Source: Planctobacterium sp965279005
GTDB lineage: Bacteria > Pseudomonadota > Gammaproteobacteria > Enterobacterales > Alteromonadaceae
NCBI GenBank assembly: GCA_965279005.1
Contig: CBDIHK010000024.1
Span: 1 to 64,000, forward strand
Reading direction: 5' to 3'
DNA: 64,000 nt
Shown: one piece after another, positions 25,633-33,737 of the stretch
How the letters are laid out: each line of letters starts with the position of its first letter
Numbering within the stretch: the first letter of the stretch is position 1
Translations under genes and position numbers: made by a program
The notes under the pieces: generated by a model
Seen by the model: only the letters and a program-made list of their open reading frames with translations
Told to the model about the DNA's origin: nothing
Database searches by the model: none

Positions 25633-25842
25633 CTAGTATGGCCGCGGGTTGGGTTGGATGATGCCGGTGGCCATCGCAATGAGTATCAATAAAATAATAA
25701 TTGAAGAGAATAACACCCGACGGCCAATGAACTTGGTCATTGACTGGGGGTTTGGCCCCGGTTTTACCATGATCATCATGGCCTTGAAGAGGTTGTAAAC
25801 CATAAATAAAAGTAGTAGTCCGAGAACAATCTTAATTACCAC
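25633..25842 (-). CDS. DUF2909 twin-transmembrane protein
   Basis: A 69-residue protein with two hydrophobic helices (about 3-26 and 43-63) split by a positively charged loop with PGPNPQSMTKF. It is of the DUF2909 family, known from the same place between coxC and SURF1 in other gammaproteobacteria such as Pseudomonas. It is encoded against the operon. The start is GTG 25842 preceded by a strong GGGAGG that fills the 12-base gap to the SURF1 gene. Its function is unknown; the conserved position suggests a link to oxidase assembly. Confidence 0.85.
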   Translation of the reverse strand: MVIKIVLGLLLLFMVYNLFKAMMIMVKPGPNPQSMTKFIGRRVLFSSIIILLILIAMATGIIQPNPRPY

Positions 25843-25854
25843 GTTTTCCTCCCA

Positions 25855-26574
25855 ATGAGATTAAGTAAATTAGGTACCTTGCCGTTGGTACCTTCAATAA
25901 TTACCGCAATTGCTTTTTGTATCTTAGTTAGCCTAGGGCTATGGCAATTGCAACGGGGTGAAGAGAAACAGGAGTTAGTACAGAAAATACGTGCAACCCA
26001 GGAGTTACCACCAACAGCATTAACTAACAGTGTAGTCGATGCGAAGGAAATGTCATATAGGACATTTTTATTAACCGGTAAAGTAGCTAGGGAAACCCTG
26101 TTTTATTGGGATAACAGGATTGTACAAGGACAGGTGGGCTATCAAATAATTGTGCCTGTGCGCAGCAACCTCGGTTGGCTATTGGTGGACTTTGGTTGGG
26201 TTAAGGGTACGGGGGATAGACAACGCCTGCCTGACGTTGTGTTACCGGAGGCGCTAAGCGAGGCGCCAATCAAGCTATGGCGGCCACTAAAAAATAAGTT
26301 AATCCAAGAAACCTTGAGTATCGAGTCGCCTTGGCCCAAACTGGTGCAGGAAATTAACGTACCATTGCTGGAAGCGCATTTTGGTGAGCAAGTACTGCCG
26401 GTGGTTGCGGTGATGGACAGGCACACGGGGGGTTTTGTATCGAATTACAAACCTGTGGTGCTACCGCCCGAAAAGCACTTGGCTTACGCTATCCAATGGT
26501 TTGGTTTAGCCATCGCAGTTTTAGTCGTGTTTATTGTTGCAGTAAGGACAAAAAATGACGGAAGAAGTAGTTAG
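25855..26574 (+). CDS. SURF1 family cytochrome oxidase biogenesis protein
   Basis: A 239-residue protein with the SURF1 layout: one membrane span near each end (about 10-32 and 211-230) and a large periplasmic loop. Family motifs are LGLWQLQRGEEKQ, YRTFLLTGK, VQGQVGYQIIVPV and LLVDFGWV, with YAIQWFGLA before the last span. It assists heme a insertion into subunit I. ATG 25855 has no visible Shine-Dalgarno, because the gap upstream is occupied by the ribosome site of the opposite-strand DUF2909 gene. Confidence 0.93.
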   Translation: MRLSKLGTLPLVPSIITAIAFCILVSLGLWQLQRGEEKQELVQKIRATQELPPTALTNSVVDAKEMSYRTFLLTGKVARETLFYWDNRIVQGQVGYQIIVPVRSNLGWLLVDFGWVKGTGDRQRLPDVVLPEALSEAPIKLWRPLKNKLIQETLSIESPWPKLVQEINVPLLEAHFGEQVLPVVAVMDRHTGGFVSNYKPVVLPPEKHLAYAIQWFGLAIAVLVVFIVAVRTKNDGRSS

Positions 26575-27127
26575 GAAGTCGAAGAATCGCAAAACCATGT
26601 TGGTTTTGGCTTTAGTTTTTATATTGCCCATTGTCCTGGCGAAAATCGCATTAAATGCAGATTGGTTCAATAAGGCCGCCACCAACAAAGGCGAATTACT
26701 GGAGCCGCCAATTGAGCTGTCCAAATGGCTAAAACAAGACGAGCCGCTCTGGCGTGTTGTTTATGTAATGCCTGACAAGTGTGACGTGAGCTGTGATAAT
26801 GCCCTGATCGCGCTCAATCAAGTCTGGCAAGCGGTAGGACGCGAGCGGGAAAGGGTGCAACCGACGCTATTGTTACTAGAAAACAGTGATACCAGCAAAC
26901 TGGAGGAAGTTAGCCAGGCATCCCAGTTTGGCATGATCCAGGCGAATTCGTCAGAAATATTGCCCAAGTTCCAAAACCAAGCAATCGATGCTATTTTTAT
27001 AGCTGATACGCTCGGAAATGTTATTCTTCATTATCCGCTGCAAATAGAACAACAACAAGCGGTGCTTGAAAGCCGAGATATACTAGCCGACTTGAAAAAG
27101 TTGCTAAAACTTTCTCGGATCGGATAG
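26555..27127 (+). CDS. Membrane-anchored Sco-like thiol protein of the oxidase operon (unnamed)
   Basis: A 190-residue protein with one N-terminal membrane span (about 14-32) and a periplasmic domain that resembles a thioredoxin fold. The motif DKCDVSCDNALIALNQVW has the CxxxC spacing and the following helix of Sco proteins (CPDICPTTLAEL in the sco gene of this operon). The His that completes the copper site in Sco (VDHSA) has no visible counterpart. A homologous hypothetical gene sits at this operon position in Pseudomonas. It may be a thiol reductant for copper insertion; this is inferred. It overlaps the SURF1 gene by 20 bases. Confidence 0.8.
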   Translation: MTEEVVRKSKNRKTMLVLALVFILPIVLAKIALNADWFNKAATNKGELLEPPIELSKWLKQDEPLWRVVYVMPDKCDVSCDNALIALNQVWQAVGRERERVQPTLLLLENSDTSKLEEVSQASQFGMIQANSSEILPKFQNQAIDAIFIADTLGNVILHYPLQIEQQQAVLESRDILADLKKLLKLSRIG

Positions 27128-27136
27128 GGGCAAACT

Positions 27137-28114
27137 ATGAAGAAGTTGGTTTTAATCAGTACGTTATTCACTATGGTGGTGATAGTCCTTGGGGCTTACA
27201 CCAGGTTAACGGATTCTGGTTTGGGCTGCCCGGATTGGCCCGGGTGTTATGGCCATTTAACCGTACCTAAACACGAAGATGATATTGCCAGGGCTGAGGC
27301 TGCTTTCCCGGAGCGTCCTGTTGAATCCAGGAAAGCCTGGATTGAAATGATCCACCGCTATTTCGCCGGTACCCTAGGCCTGCTAATCCTTGCTATTACT
27401 ATTATCAGTATTAAAAACGCCCGCAACAACGTCCCTGTAAAGCTACCCATTGTCATACTTGGCTTGGTTATATTCCAAGCCGCGCTGGGCATGTGGACGG
27501 TAACTATGAATTTACTACCCGTAGTGGTTATGGGTCACCTTTTGGGGGGCTTTACCTTGGTTTCCCTGCTGTTTTTACTGCATTTGCGCTTGAAAGGGTT
27601 CCGTATACCAGGAGGCGATCCCCGGGTGCGGCAATATGCCCGCTACGCCTTGTTTGGCCTGTTTATTGTTTTCGGGCAGATAGCGTTGGGCGGTTGGGTC
27701 TCCGCCAACTACGCCGCACTTGCTTGTACCGACCTGCCAATTTGTGAAGGAAACTGGTACCAGCGTTTGGATTTCACCGGCGCATTCGCCGTGCCAGAAG
27801 CAGAGAACTACGAGTTTGGCGCCCACAATTATGAACAGCGCATGACCATGCATATCGTACATCGCTTGGGTGCCGTAGTGACCTTCATCTACTTATGTTG
27901 GTTGGGCCTCAAACTATACACCACTGCCATATCGGACCGGATTAAGAACCAAGCCATGTTTATGGTTGCAGTACTGGGCGTCCAGGTCGCTTTAGGTGTT
28001 AGTAACGTGGTATTTAGCCTGCCACTTGCTGTTGCTGTATTGCACAATGCTGTCGCAGCAGTCTTGTTAATGACCATGGTCATGCTCAATTATACCCTTT
28101 ACCGCAAGGCGTAG
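27137..28114 (+). CDS. ctaA: Heme A synthase (COX15/CtaA)
   Basis: A 325-residue membrane enzyme with eight spans that oxidises the C8 methyl of heme O to make heme A. The conserved histidines are seen in EMIHRYFAGTLG, VMGHLLGGFTL, HIVHRLGAVVTF and VLHNAVAAVLL. The N-terminal GAYTRLTDSGLGCPDWPGCYG is typical. It acts directly after the product of the next gene, heme O synthase. Confidence 0.95.
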   Translation: MKKLVLISTLFTMVVIVLGAYTRLTDSGLGCPDWPGCYGHLTVPKHEDDIARAEAAFPERPVESRKAWIEMIHRYFAGTLGLLILAITIISIKNARNNVPVKLPIVILGLVIFQAALGMWTVTMNLLPVVVMGHLLGGFTLVSLLFLLHLRLKGFRIPGGDPRVRQYARYALFGLFIVFGQIALGGWVSANYAALACTDLPICEGNWYQRLDFTGAFAVPEAENYEFGAHNYEQRMTMHIVHRLGAVVTFIYLCWLGLKLYTTAISDRIKNQAMFMVAVLGVQVALGVSNVVFSLPLAVAVLHNAVAAVLLMTMVMLNYTLYRKA

Positions 28115-28119
28115 CCGTT

Positions 28120-29028
28120 ATGCAGAAAGTAATTCCAAGCCCTAAAAATACCACCAAATTCAATAGTGCTTCGTGGCGCGACTATTATGAGATGACCAAA
28201 CCTAAAGTAGTCTTGCTATTGTTATTAACCGCCTTGGTTGGTATGTGCCTGGCCGTCGAAGGTGCCCTGCCGCTGGTACCCTTGTTTTTCGGAATGTTAG
28301 GCATTGGCATGTTGTCTTCGTCCGCTGCCGTGATAAACCATGTTGTTGACCGCAATATAGATAGCAAAATGGCACGTACATTCAACAGGCCGTTGCCCAA
28401 GGGTAAGGTGTCACCGCGCAAAGCAATCGCGTTTGCTGCAGTATTGTGTGTGCTAGGCTATGTGTTGCTGGAAGTCTTCGTCAATAGGTTGACCGCGGTA
28501 TTAACCCTGGCCAGCTTGGTAGGCTACGCCTTTATCTATACCATGTATTTAAAACGGGCGACGCCGCAAAATATAGTCATTGGCGGATTGGCGGGCGCTG
28601 CGCCGCCACTACTTGGTTGGACTGCCATGACCGGCGAAGTCCATGCCAATGCTTTGCTACTGGTGTTAATCGTGTTCACTTGGACACCACCACATTTTTG
28701 GGCACTGGCAATCCACCGAGCCAAAGATTACGAAAAAGCCGACATCCCGATGTTGCCGGTAACCCATGGAATCGAATTCACTAAAACCTCCGTATTACTC
28801 TATACCATCCTACTTGGCTTGATTTGTATGATGCCTTACCTCATCGGTATGGCGGGATCAATCTACCTCGTTGGCGTGACCATACTGAACGCAATCTTCT
28901 TGTATTATGCATGGCGCCTGAAGTTTGCCGACTATCCTGGGTTGGCCATGAAAACCTTTAAGTTTTCAATCTTGCACTTGATGCTGTTGTTCGTTTTGTT
29001 GTTATTGGATCACTACATAACCCTATGA
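28120..29028 (+). CDS. ctaB: Protoheme IX farnesyltransferase (heme O synthase)
   Basis: A 302-residue UbiA-superfamily membrane enzyme that adds a farnesyl group to heme B. The aspartate motif NHVVDRNIDSKMARTFNRPL and the second DYEKADIPMLPVTHG are present among about nine spans. ATG 28120 lies 5 bases after ctaA. The stop overlaps the sco start by 4 bases (ATGA). Confidence 0.95.
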   Translation: MQKVIPSPKNTTKFNSASWRDYYEMTKPKVVLLLLLTALVGMCLAVEGALPLVPLFFGMLGIGMLSSSAAVINHVVDRNIDSKMARTFNRPLPKGKVSPRKAIAFAAVLCVLGYVLLEVFVNRLTAVLTLASLVGYAFIYTMYLKRATPQNIVIGGLAGAAPPLLGWTAMTGEVHANALLLVLIVFTWTPPHFWALAIHRAKDYEKADIPMLPVTHGIEFTKTSVLLYTILLGLICMMPYLIGMAGSIYLVGVTILNAIFLYYAWRLKFADYPGLAMKTFKFSILHLMLLFVLLLLDHYITL

Positions 29029-29660
29029 ACCAGAAACTCGTCCTAGCGATTGTCGCTGCTATATCATTGGCGGTTGGGATCTGGTTGGCAGTCACTATTG
29101 CTCCGCCGCAACAGCCACCTAAATACTTGCAAAGCTATCCTGCGCCCAGGGCCTTGGCGCCAGCGGAGCTGTCGGACCATCGCGGTGGTGTAATTAACAA
29201 CGATTGGTTCAGGGATCAGTGGACCCTTACCTTTGTTGGCTATACGTTCTGCCCTGATATTTGTCCTACCACCTTGGCGGAACTGCGCAACGCCTATCCA
29301 CAACTACAAGAAATCAATAGCGACTACCCTATTAAAGTTCTGTTCTTATCGGTGGATCCAAAACGCGATACCGTCGAACGGTTGAATGAGTATATTAATT
29401 TCTTCAATCCGGAATTTACTGGAGCCACTGCCGAGCACAAAATCCTGTTCCCCTTTGTGCGCAGTATGGGGATGGCCTATGCCATCGCTGAAAGCACAGA
29501 CAAGCCCAACTACCTGGTTGACCACAGTGCGTCAGTCGTACTAGTCAACCCTAACGCGGAAGTAGTAGGACGCTTTAAACCCAAGCACGAATTGGGCAAG
29601 TTGGCCATCAGCGACACTGCACAGATCCTACACGATATGCCACTATTGGTGTCGAACTAG
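29025..29660 (+). CDS. SCO1/SenC copper chaperone
   Basis: A 211-residue protein with one N-terminal membrane anchor and a periplasmic thioredoxin-fold domain. The copper ligands are both cysteines of CPDICP (near residue 80) and the His of YLVDHSASVVLV. SVDPKRDTVERLNEYINFFNPEF is the family core. It delivers copper to CuA of subunit II. It is the last gene of the oxidase operon and converges with the polysaccharide deacetylase gene. Confidence 0.95.
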   Translation: MNQKLVLAIVAAISLAVGIWLAVTIAPPQQPPKYLQSYPAPRALAPAELSDHRGGVINNDWFRDQWTLTFVGYTFCPDICPTTLAELRNAYPQLQEINSDYPIKVLFLSVDPKRDTVERLNEYINFFNPEFTGATAEHKILFPFVRSMGMAYAIAESTDKPNYLVDHSASVVLVNPNAEVVGRFKPKHELGKLAISDTAQILHDMPLLVSN

Positions 29661-29697
29661 GTCTATGCTACACAATCGGAATCCGGGTCGTTACTGA

Positions 29698-30750
29698 TCA
29701 ATCAGGCCAACTACCATCGGGCCTTGCAATAAACCAAGGCTGCGAATGCCAATAGAAGCGCCCTGGCTTGCTTTTGCTTGGTGCAGTGCAGTTTACGCGC
29801 GAACGACCCAGTTTTAGTGATTCCGTTACGGATACTTGAAAGCTATCACCCTCTACTTCAACTGGCATAGGATTGCCCTGGTAAAAACAGCCCACTTGGC
29901 TTAAGCGCAAATCGTCTTGCTTTAGGCGTATCCTAAAACTGATCTCTTCGGGTTTTTGCCAAAAGGCCACTTTTTGCTGGGAGTTGTCCAGGATTGGCAT
30001 GTTTAAGCTGGCAAGTTTGGTGCGCAATGTGCGCAAGTTGCTGTATATGCCTGCGGCAGGGAATCGGGGCACGGCAGTCCAATCGGTATAGGCGCCAACT
30101 GCACCTGAGTGCTGGGCGAAACCGACATAGCCAAGTTCCCGCAATAGTTTTTGTAACCTCAGGTCGTATTCACCAAAGGGGTAGGCGATGAATTGGTGGT
30201 TCTGTCCTAGGTGTTTTTCAATGCTGGATTCGGCCTTGATGATGAGCGCCTTAGTTTCTTCCAACCAAGCCGCTTCATCGTCAAAACCTCTCATATCCAG
30301 CATATGCCGGTGATCCCAAAAGTGGTTGGCAATGGTGACATTGCGCTTACCAAGGTTAGCCAATTCTTCCCAGGTCATTTTGCTGCCTTCGCCCACATCA
30401 AACGGGTTGATAAAAATAGTATAAGGAAACTGGTATTGCTGTAAGATCGGATCGCCGTTTTCCAGAATATTGCGAAAGCCATCATCGAAGGTAATGGCGA
30501 CGGCTTTGTCCGGCAGGGGGTCTCCCGCCTGAAGTATTGCTACCAGTTCCGGCAACGCAATAACCGTGTGGTTTTGGGACAGGAACTGCATATGCTCAGC
30601 GAACTTTTCTGGGGATATAGAGGTGCTGGGCGGCGTTTTGTCGCTGACGTGATGGTAAATCAAAATAGTGGCGCTATTGGCGGACAACTTGGCCGGCAAC
30701 AACAAAAAATAGGCAATCACAAGCAAACTTATTAGGGCGGCAACGCGCAT
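29698..30750 (-). CDS. Polysaccharide deacetylase family protein
   Basis: A 350-residue exported protein with a signal peptide or anchor at 5-24. The NodB-homology domain follows: ILIYHHVS, AITFDDGF (metal-binding Asp-Asp) and the HFWDHRHML histidines of motif 2, then AYPFGEYD. The C-terminal 100 residues look like a beta-rich accessory domain. It probably removes acetyl groups from an envelope polysaccharide. It stands alone, back to back with the MATE gene. Confidence 0.88.
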   Translation of the reverse strand: MRVAALISLLVIAYFLLLPAKLSANSATILIYHHVSDKTPPSTSISPEKFAEHMQFLSQNHTVIALPELVAILQAGDPLPDKAVAITFDDGFRNILENGDPILQQYQFPYTIFINPFDVGEGSKMTWEELANLGKRNVTIANHFWDHRHMLDMRGFDDEAAWLEETKALIIKAESSIEKHLGQNHQFIAYPFGEYDLRLQKLLRELGYVGFAQHSGAVGAYTDWTAVPRFPAAGIYSNLRTLRTKLASLNMPILDNSQQKVAFWQKPEEISFRIRLKQDDLRLSQVGCFYQGNPMPVEVEGDSFQVSVTESLKLGRSRVNCTAPSKSKPGRFYWHSQPWFIARPDGSWPD

Positions 30751-30798
30751 TTTGACTCCATCTTTACAACAACCACGGGTGCTAATGTAGCATATTTA

Positions 30799-32136
30799 AT
30801 GGGCACAATAATAAATACTGCAAACTGGCGCGCCTTTAACAGCGATAGCAAAACCATCATGGCACTGGCCCTGCCTATGGTGGCTAGCAATATCAGCTTG
30901 CCATTGGTGGGCTTAGTGGACACCGCCATAGTTGGGCACCTAGGCCATAGCTACCAACTAGCAGGGGTTGCCCTGGCGAGCATGCTATTGAGCCAAATAT
31001 ATTGGATATGCAGCTTCCTGCGCATGGCAACTACTGGGCGCAGTGCCATTTATTTTGGCAGTGGTGATGGCGAAGCGTCTATTGATTTTTTGAAACAAAG
31101 CCTGTCTTTGGCTGCGTTGTTGGCTGTACTGGTTTGGCTATTGCAAATACCTTTGTTACAGCTTGGTTTGTGGATAGGCCAAGCCAGTGAGGGTATGGCA
31201 GCGGCTGCGCGGGAGTATTTTAGTATCCGGATATGGGCGGCACCCTTTGCCTTAACTAACCTAGTTTTAGTGGGGTGGATGGTAGGCCAACAAATGCACC
31301 GCACAGTGATGAAGCTGCAAATAGCCGTCAACCTGCTCAACATGTTGCTCAGCTATGGGCTGGCCGTCGGAATTGAAATGGGGGTCTCTGGCGTTGCAGT
31401 TGCCACCGTCATGGCGGAAGTATTGTTAACCCTCATATCGCTTTATTACATCGGTAAACGACAGCAGATCCGATGGCATCGAAATCCTTGGCCAACAACC
31501 GGTTACTCAGAGCTACTATCCCTAAACCACGCCATGTTCGCCCGCAATATATTGTTGCAGCTGAGCATTGCCTTTATCACTTTTTCTGGTCTTCGCTTGG
31601 GTGAACTATACGGCGCGGTCAACGCTGTATTGACGCAGTTTTTTGTCTTAATCGCTTTGGGGTTGGATGGCCTGGCCAATGCCGTGGAAGCGTTAGTCGG
31701 TCAGGCTAAAGGTCAGCAGCAAGCTAAGCGGCTGCGGCGCTGGGTTAAGTTGTCGGTCATTTGGTCTTGCCTGTTCGCGCTTGCCTATAGCCTTATCTTT
31801 TTGATATTTGGCAAGCAAATACTGGGGTTATTGACCAACCTGCCCGAGGTACTTCAGGAAGCCTTGCACTATCTGCCTTTTATCGTGTTGTTGCCGCTAG
31901 TAGGCCACTGGTGTTTTTTATTGGATGGGATATTTATTGGTGTTAGCCAAGCCAGGCCCATGCGTAACACAATGCTAATGTCGATACTTATAGGGTTATT
32001 GCCTGCCTGGTATTTTAGCCAACAGTGGGGCAACGCAGGGTTGTGGTTTAGCTTCTTGTTTTTTCTTGCAATGCGCGGAGTGACATTGGGTTGGTGTTAT
32101 TGGCAGCTGCGCACTAAGCCCGCATTGTTAGAATAA
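30799..32136 (+). CDS. MATE family efflux transporter, DinF type
   Basis: A 445-residue protein with 12 predicted membrane spans. The start of the core, ALALPMVASNISLPLVGLVDTAIVGHL, is close to DinF. It is expected to export cationic or hydrophobic compounds using an ion gradient. In E. coli dinF is cotranscribed with lexA under SOS control; here it is 10 kb from lexA and I see no CTG-N10-CAG site in front of it. Confidence 0.9.
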   Translation: MGTIINTANWRAFNSDSKTIMALALPMVASNISLPLVGLVDTAIVGHLGHSYQLAGVALASMLLSQIYWICSFLRMATTGRSAIYFGSGDGEASIDFLKQSLSLAALLAVLVWLLQIPLLQLGLWIGQASEGMAAAAREYFSIRIWAAPFALTNLVLVGWMVGQQMHRTVMKLQIAVNLLNMLLSYGLAVGIEMGVSGVAVATVMAEVLLTLISLYYIGKRQQIRWHRNPWPTTGYSELLSLNHAMFARNILLQLSIAFITFSGLRLGELYGAVNAVLTQFFVLIALGLDGLANAVEALVGQAKGQQQAKRLRRWVKLSVIWSCLFALAYSLIFLIFGKQILGLLTNLPEVLQEALHYLPFIVLLPLVGHWCFLLDGIFIGVSQARPMRNTMLMSILIGLLPAWYFSQQWGNAGLWFSFLFFLAMRGVTLGWCYWQLRTKPALLE

Positions 32137-32144
32137 CCGGGGCC

Positions 32145-32759
32145 TTAGCCATCCCGCACTTTTTGTATCGCCTGCCAGTACTTTGCCAAATGTTTGTCCC
32201 AGATGTGCATATTGAAGGCGGCAAAGGCTAGGTATAGCAGGTAAAACAGCACAAAAAAGCCAACAATCATCATTAGCGGGTGTAGGTGGGTCAAGTCGTA
32301 GTACAGGTCTTTGAAAACTATCAATGGGTCGGTGGCTATATCGGTGGTATTCAGGCGCTGTACCCGGCCTAAGTAGACGCCAATGGCACATAAAAAATGT
32401 ACTACTGGGATGAACCAGGTTGCAGGCGTATTGCCCCAGTGTTGCCTGATGTAAGCCTGGGCCATCTGGATTGACAGGGTGTAGCATTGGAAATTGACAA
32501 ACATATACAGCAGGTAGCCAGGCAGTAAAACCAGGTACACATACCACACCGAATAGGAAGGCTCTTTGGTGGCGGCTATAAAGTGGATGACGTCGGTAAT
32601 GGTATAGGCACTATTAGGTAGGAAAGCAAGGCACACTGCCGCCAGCAGCCACCAAATCAAACTGCGTTTACGTGCCAAGATAAAAAGATAGATGGCAATA
32701 AAAAACGGAATTTGCGCTAGGATAATATTTTTAGCGACCGTGAAGTGGGGTGTAACCAT
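32145..32759 (-). CDS. DUF1361 family membrane protein
   Basis: A 204-residue protein with about six membrane spans. The conserved AFLPNSAYTITDVIHF near residue 45 identifies DUF1361, a family of unknown function. ATG 32759. It lies between the MATE gene (convergent) and the HAD hydrolase on the same strand. A second frame on this strand (32128-32547) is a shadow of this gene. Confidence 0.85.
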   Translation of the reverse strand: MVTPHFTVAKNIILAQIPFFIAIYLFILARKRSLIWWLLAAVCLAFLPNSAYTITDVIHFIAATKEPSYSVWYVYLVLLPGYLLYMFVNFQCYTLSIQMAQAYIRQHWGNTPATWFIPVVHFLCAIGVYLGRVQRLNTTDIATDPLIVFKDLYYDLTHLHPLMMIVGFFVLFYLLYLAFAAFNMHIWDKHLAKYWQAIQKVRDG

Positions 32760-32789
32760 GTATATCCTGCCCAGACCATCAAAAAAACT

Positions 32790-33725
32790 TTATTGGTCTT
32801 TGTCGAAGTTAAATATCTTTGCCCAATCTTTTGCCATATCTATGACTTGCCACTGATATTCCTTGGCTAGGGACAAGGTGCTTTGGCCAAAATGTAACTC
32901 GGGATCTGGGCTATAGGCGTATTCCCGTTCCGGGTCTGTATGGTGCACTAGGCAGGAGATAGAACGCTTGGCTTGACCCGCCCAGCGCAACATTTCAATA
33001 TCTCCATGGCTATTGCCAAAGGCCGCTATCGGTTGCTTGCCAATCAGGCGGGCGATGGCCCTGACCTTGGCGTCGCCATTGTCGAAGTAAAAGGGTACGG
33101 GTAAATATTGCAAGTCCAAACGGCCATCGCTCTCAACTAACCTTGTGCGCAAGCTGCTGCCAATGACATTTTGTTTAGGGATTTGATAGGTGGGTTCACA
33201 CCAAGGCCTGACAAAATCGGTACTGCCCCCTGAAACGATAAAACACTGGAATCCATGCCGTCTAAACAACTGTAAAACTTGCTGCATTGGGCTGTAGGTC
33301 AACTCAGTGTACAAACATTGGAAGCGAGGGTGTTTGGTAACCTTGATCCACTTCTCTACTTCGTTGTGGTATTCGCCAATGGTGACGCCGTCTAGCACAT
33401 CTTCTGCTAGGTCCTTTATATCATTGAGGAAGTCGACGACAGTATCGTCAAACGCGTCCTTTAGCTTATCAATAAATGAAGATTTTTTGTGCGCAGCTTC
33501 GGGTTGGTCGTCAGGGCAGACTTGGTCTTTGATGAATTCTATTTGGGTCATCAGGGGTTTCTCAACCCAGAGTGTGCCATCATTGTCGAACACTGCGATA
33601 CGATCGGTTTCTGGTACGAAAAACTCTGAACCAACTTCTGTAACATCACTTAGAAACGCCTGTATGGCAGTTTTTACGCCACCGTCCCGCCAATAGGAAA
33701 GGGGATCCCTAGCCGCATTTTGCAT
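32790..33725 (-). CDS. HAD superfamily hydrolase
   Basis: A 311-residue cytoplasmic protein with the haloacid dehalogenase motifs: FDNDGT near residue 46 (nucleophile Asp), FIVSGGST (motif II), a conserved Lys in GDAKVRAIARLIG, and FGNSHGDIEML (acidic motif). A helical cap of about 110 residues sits between motifs I and II, as in phosphoserine-phosphatase-like members. The substrate is unknown. It follows the unknown 389-residue membrane protein by 12 bases, so the two probably form an operon. Confidence 0.88.
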   Translation of the reverse strand: MQNAARDPLSYWRDGGVKTAIQAFLSDVTEVGSEFFVPETDRIAVFDNDGTLWVEKPLMTQIEFIKDQVCPDDQPEAAHKKSSFIDKLKDAFDDTVVDFLNDIKDLAEDVLDGVTIGEYHNEVEKWIKVTKHPRFQCLYTELTYSPMQQVLQLFRRHGFQCFIVSGGSTDFVRPWCEPTYQIPKQNVIGSSLRTRLVESDGRLDLQYLPVPFYFDNGDAKVRAIARLIGKQPIAAFGNSHGDIEMLRWAGQAKRSISCLVHHTDPEREYAYSPDPELHFGQSTLSLAKEYQWQVIDMAKDWAKIFNFDKDQ

Positions 33726-33737
33726 TAATTAATGTCC

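Noticed and set aside
30751..30798. Possible SOS box before the DinF-type MATE gene
   Set aside because: No CTG-N10-CAG is present in this short gap.
32128..32547. 139-codon minus-strand frame over the DUF1361 gene
   Set aside because: Lies wholly in another frame of the same strand as a gene with the DUF1361 motif and membrane spans.
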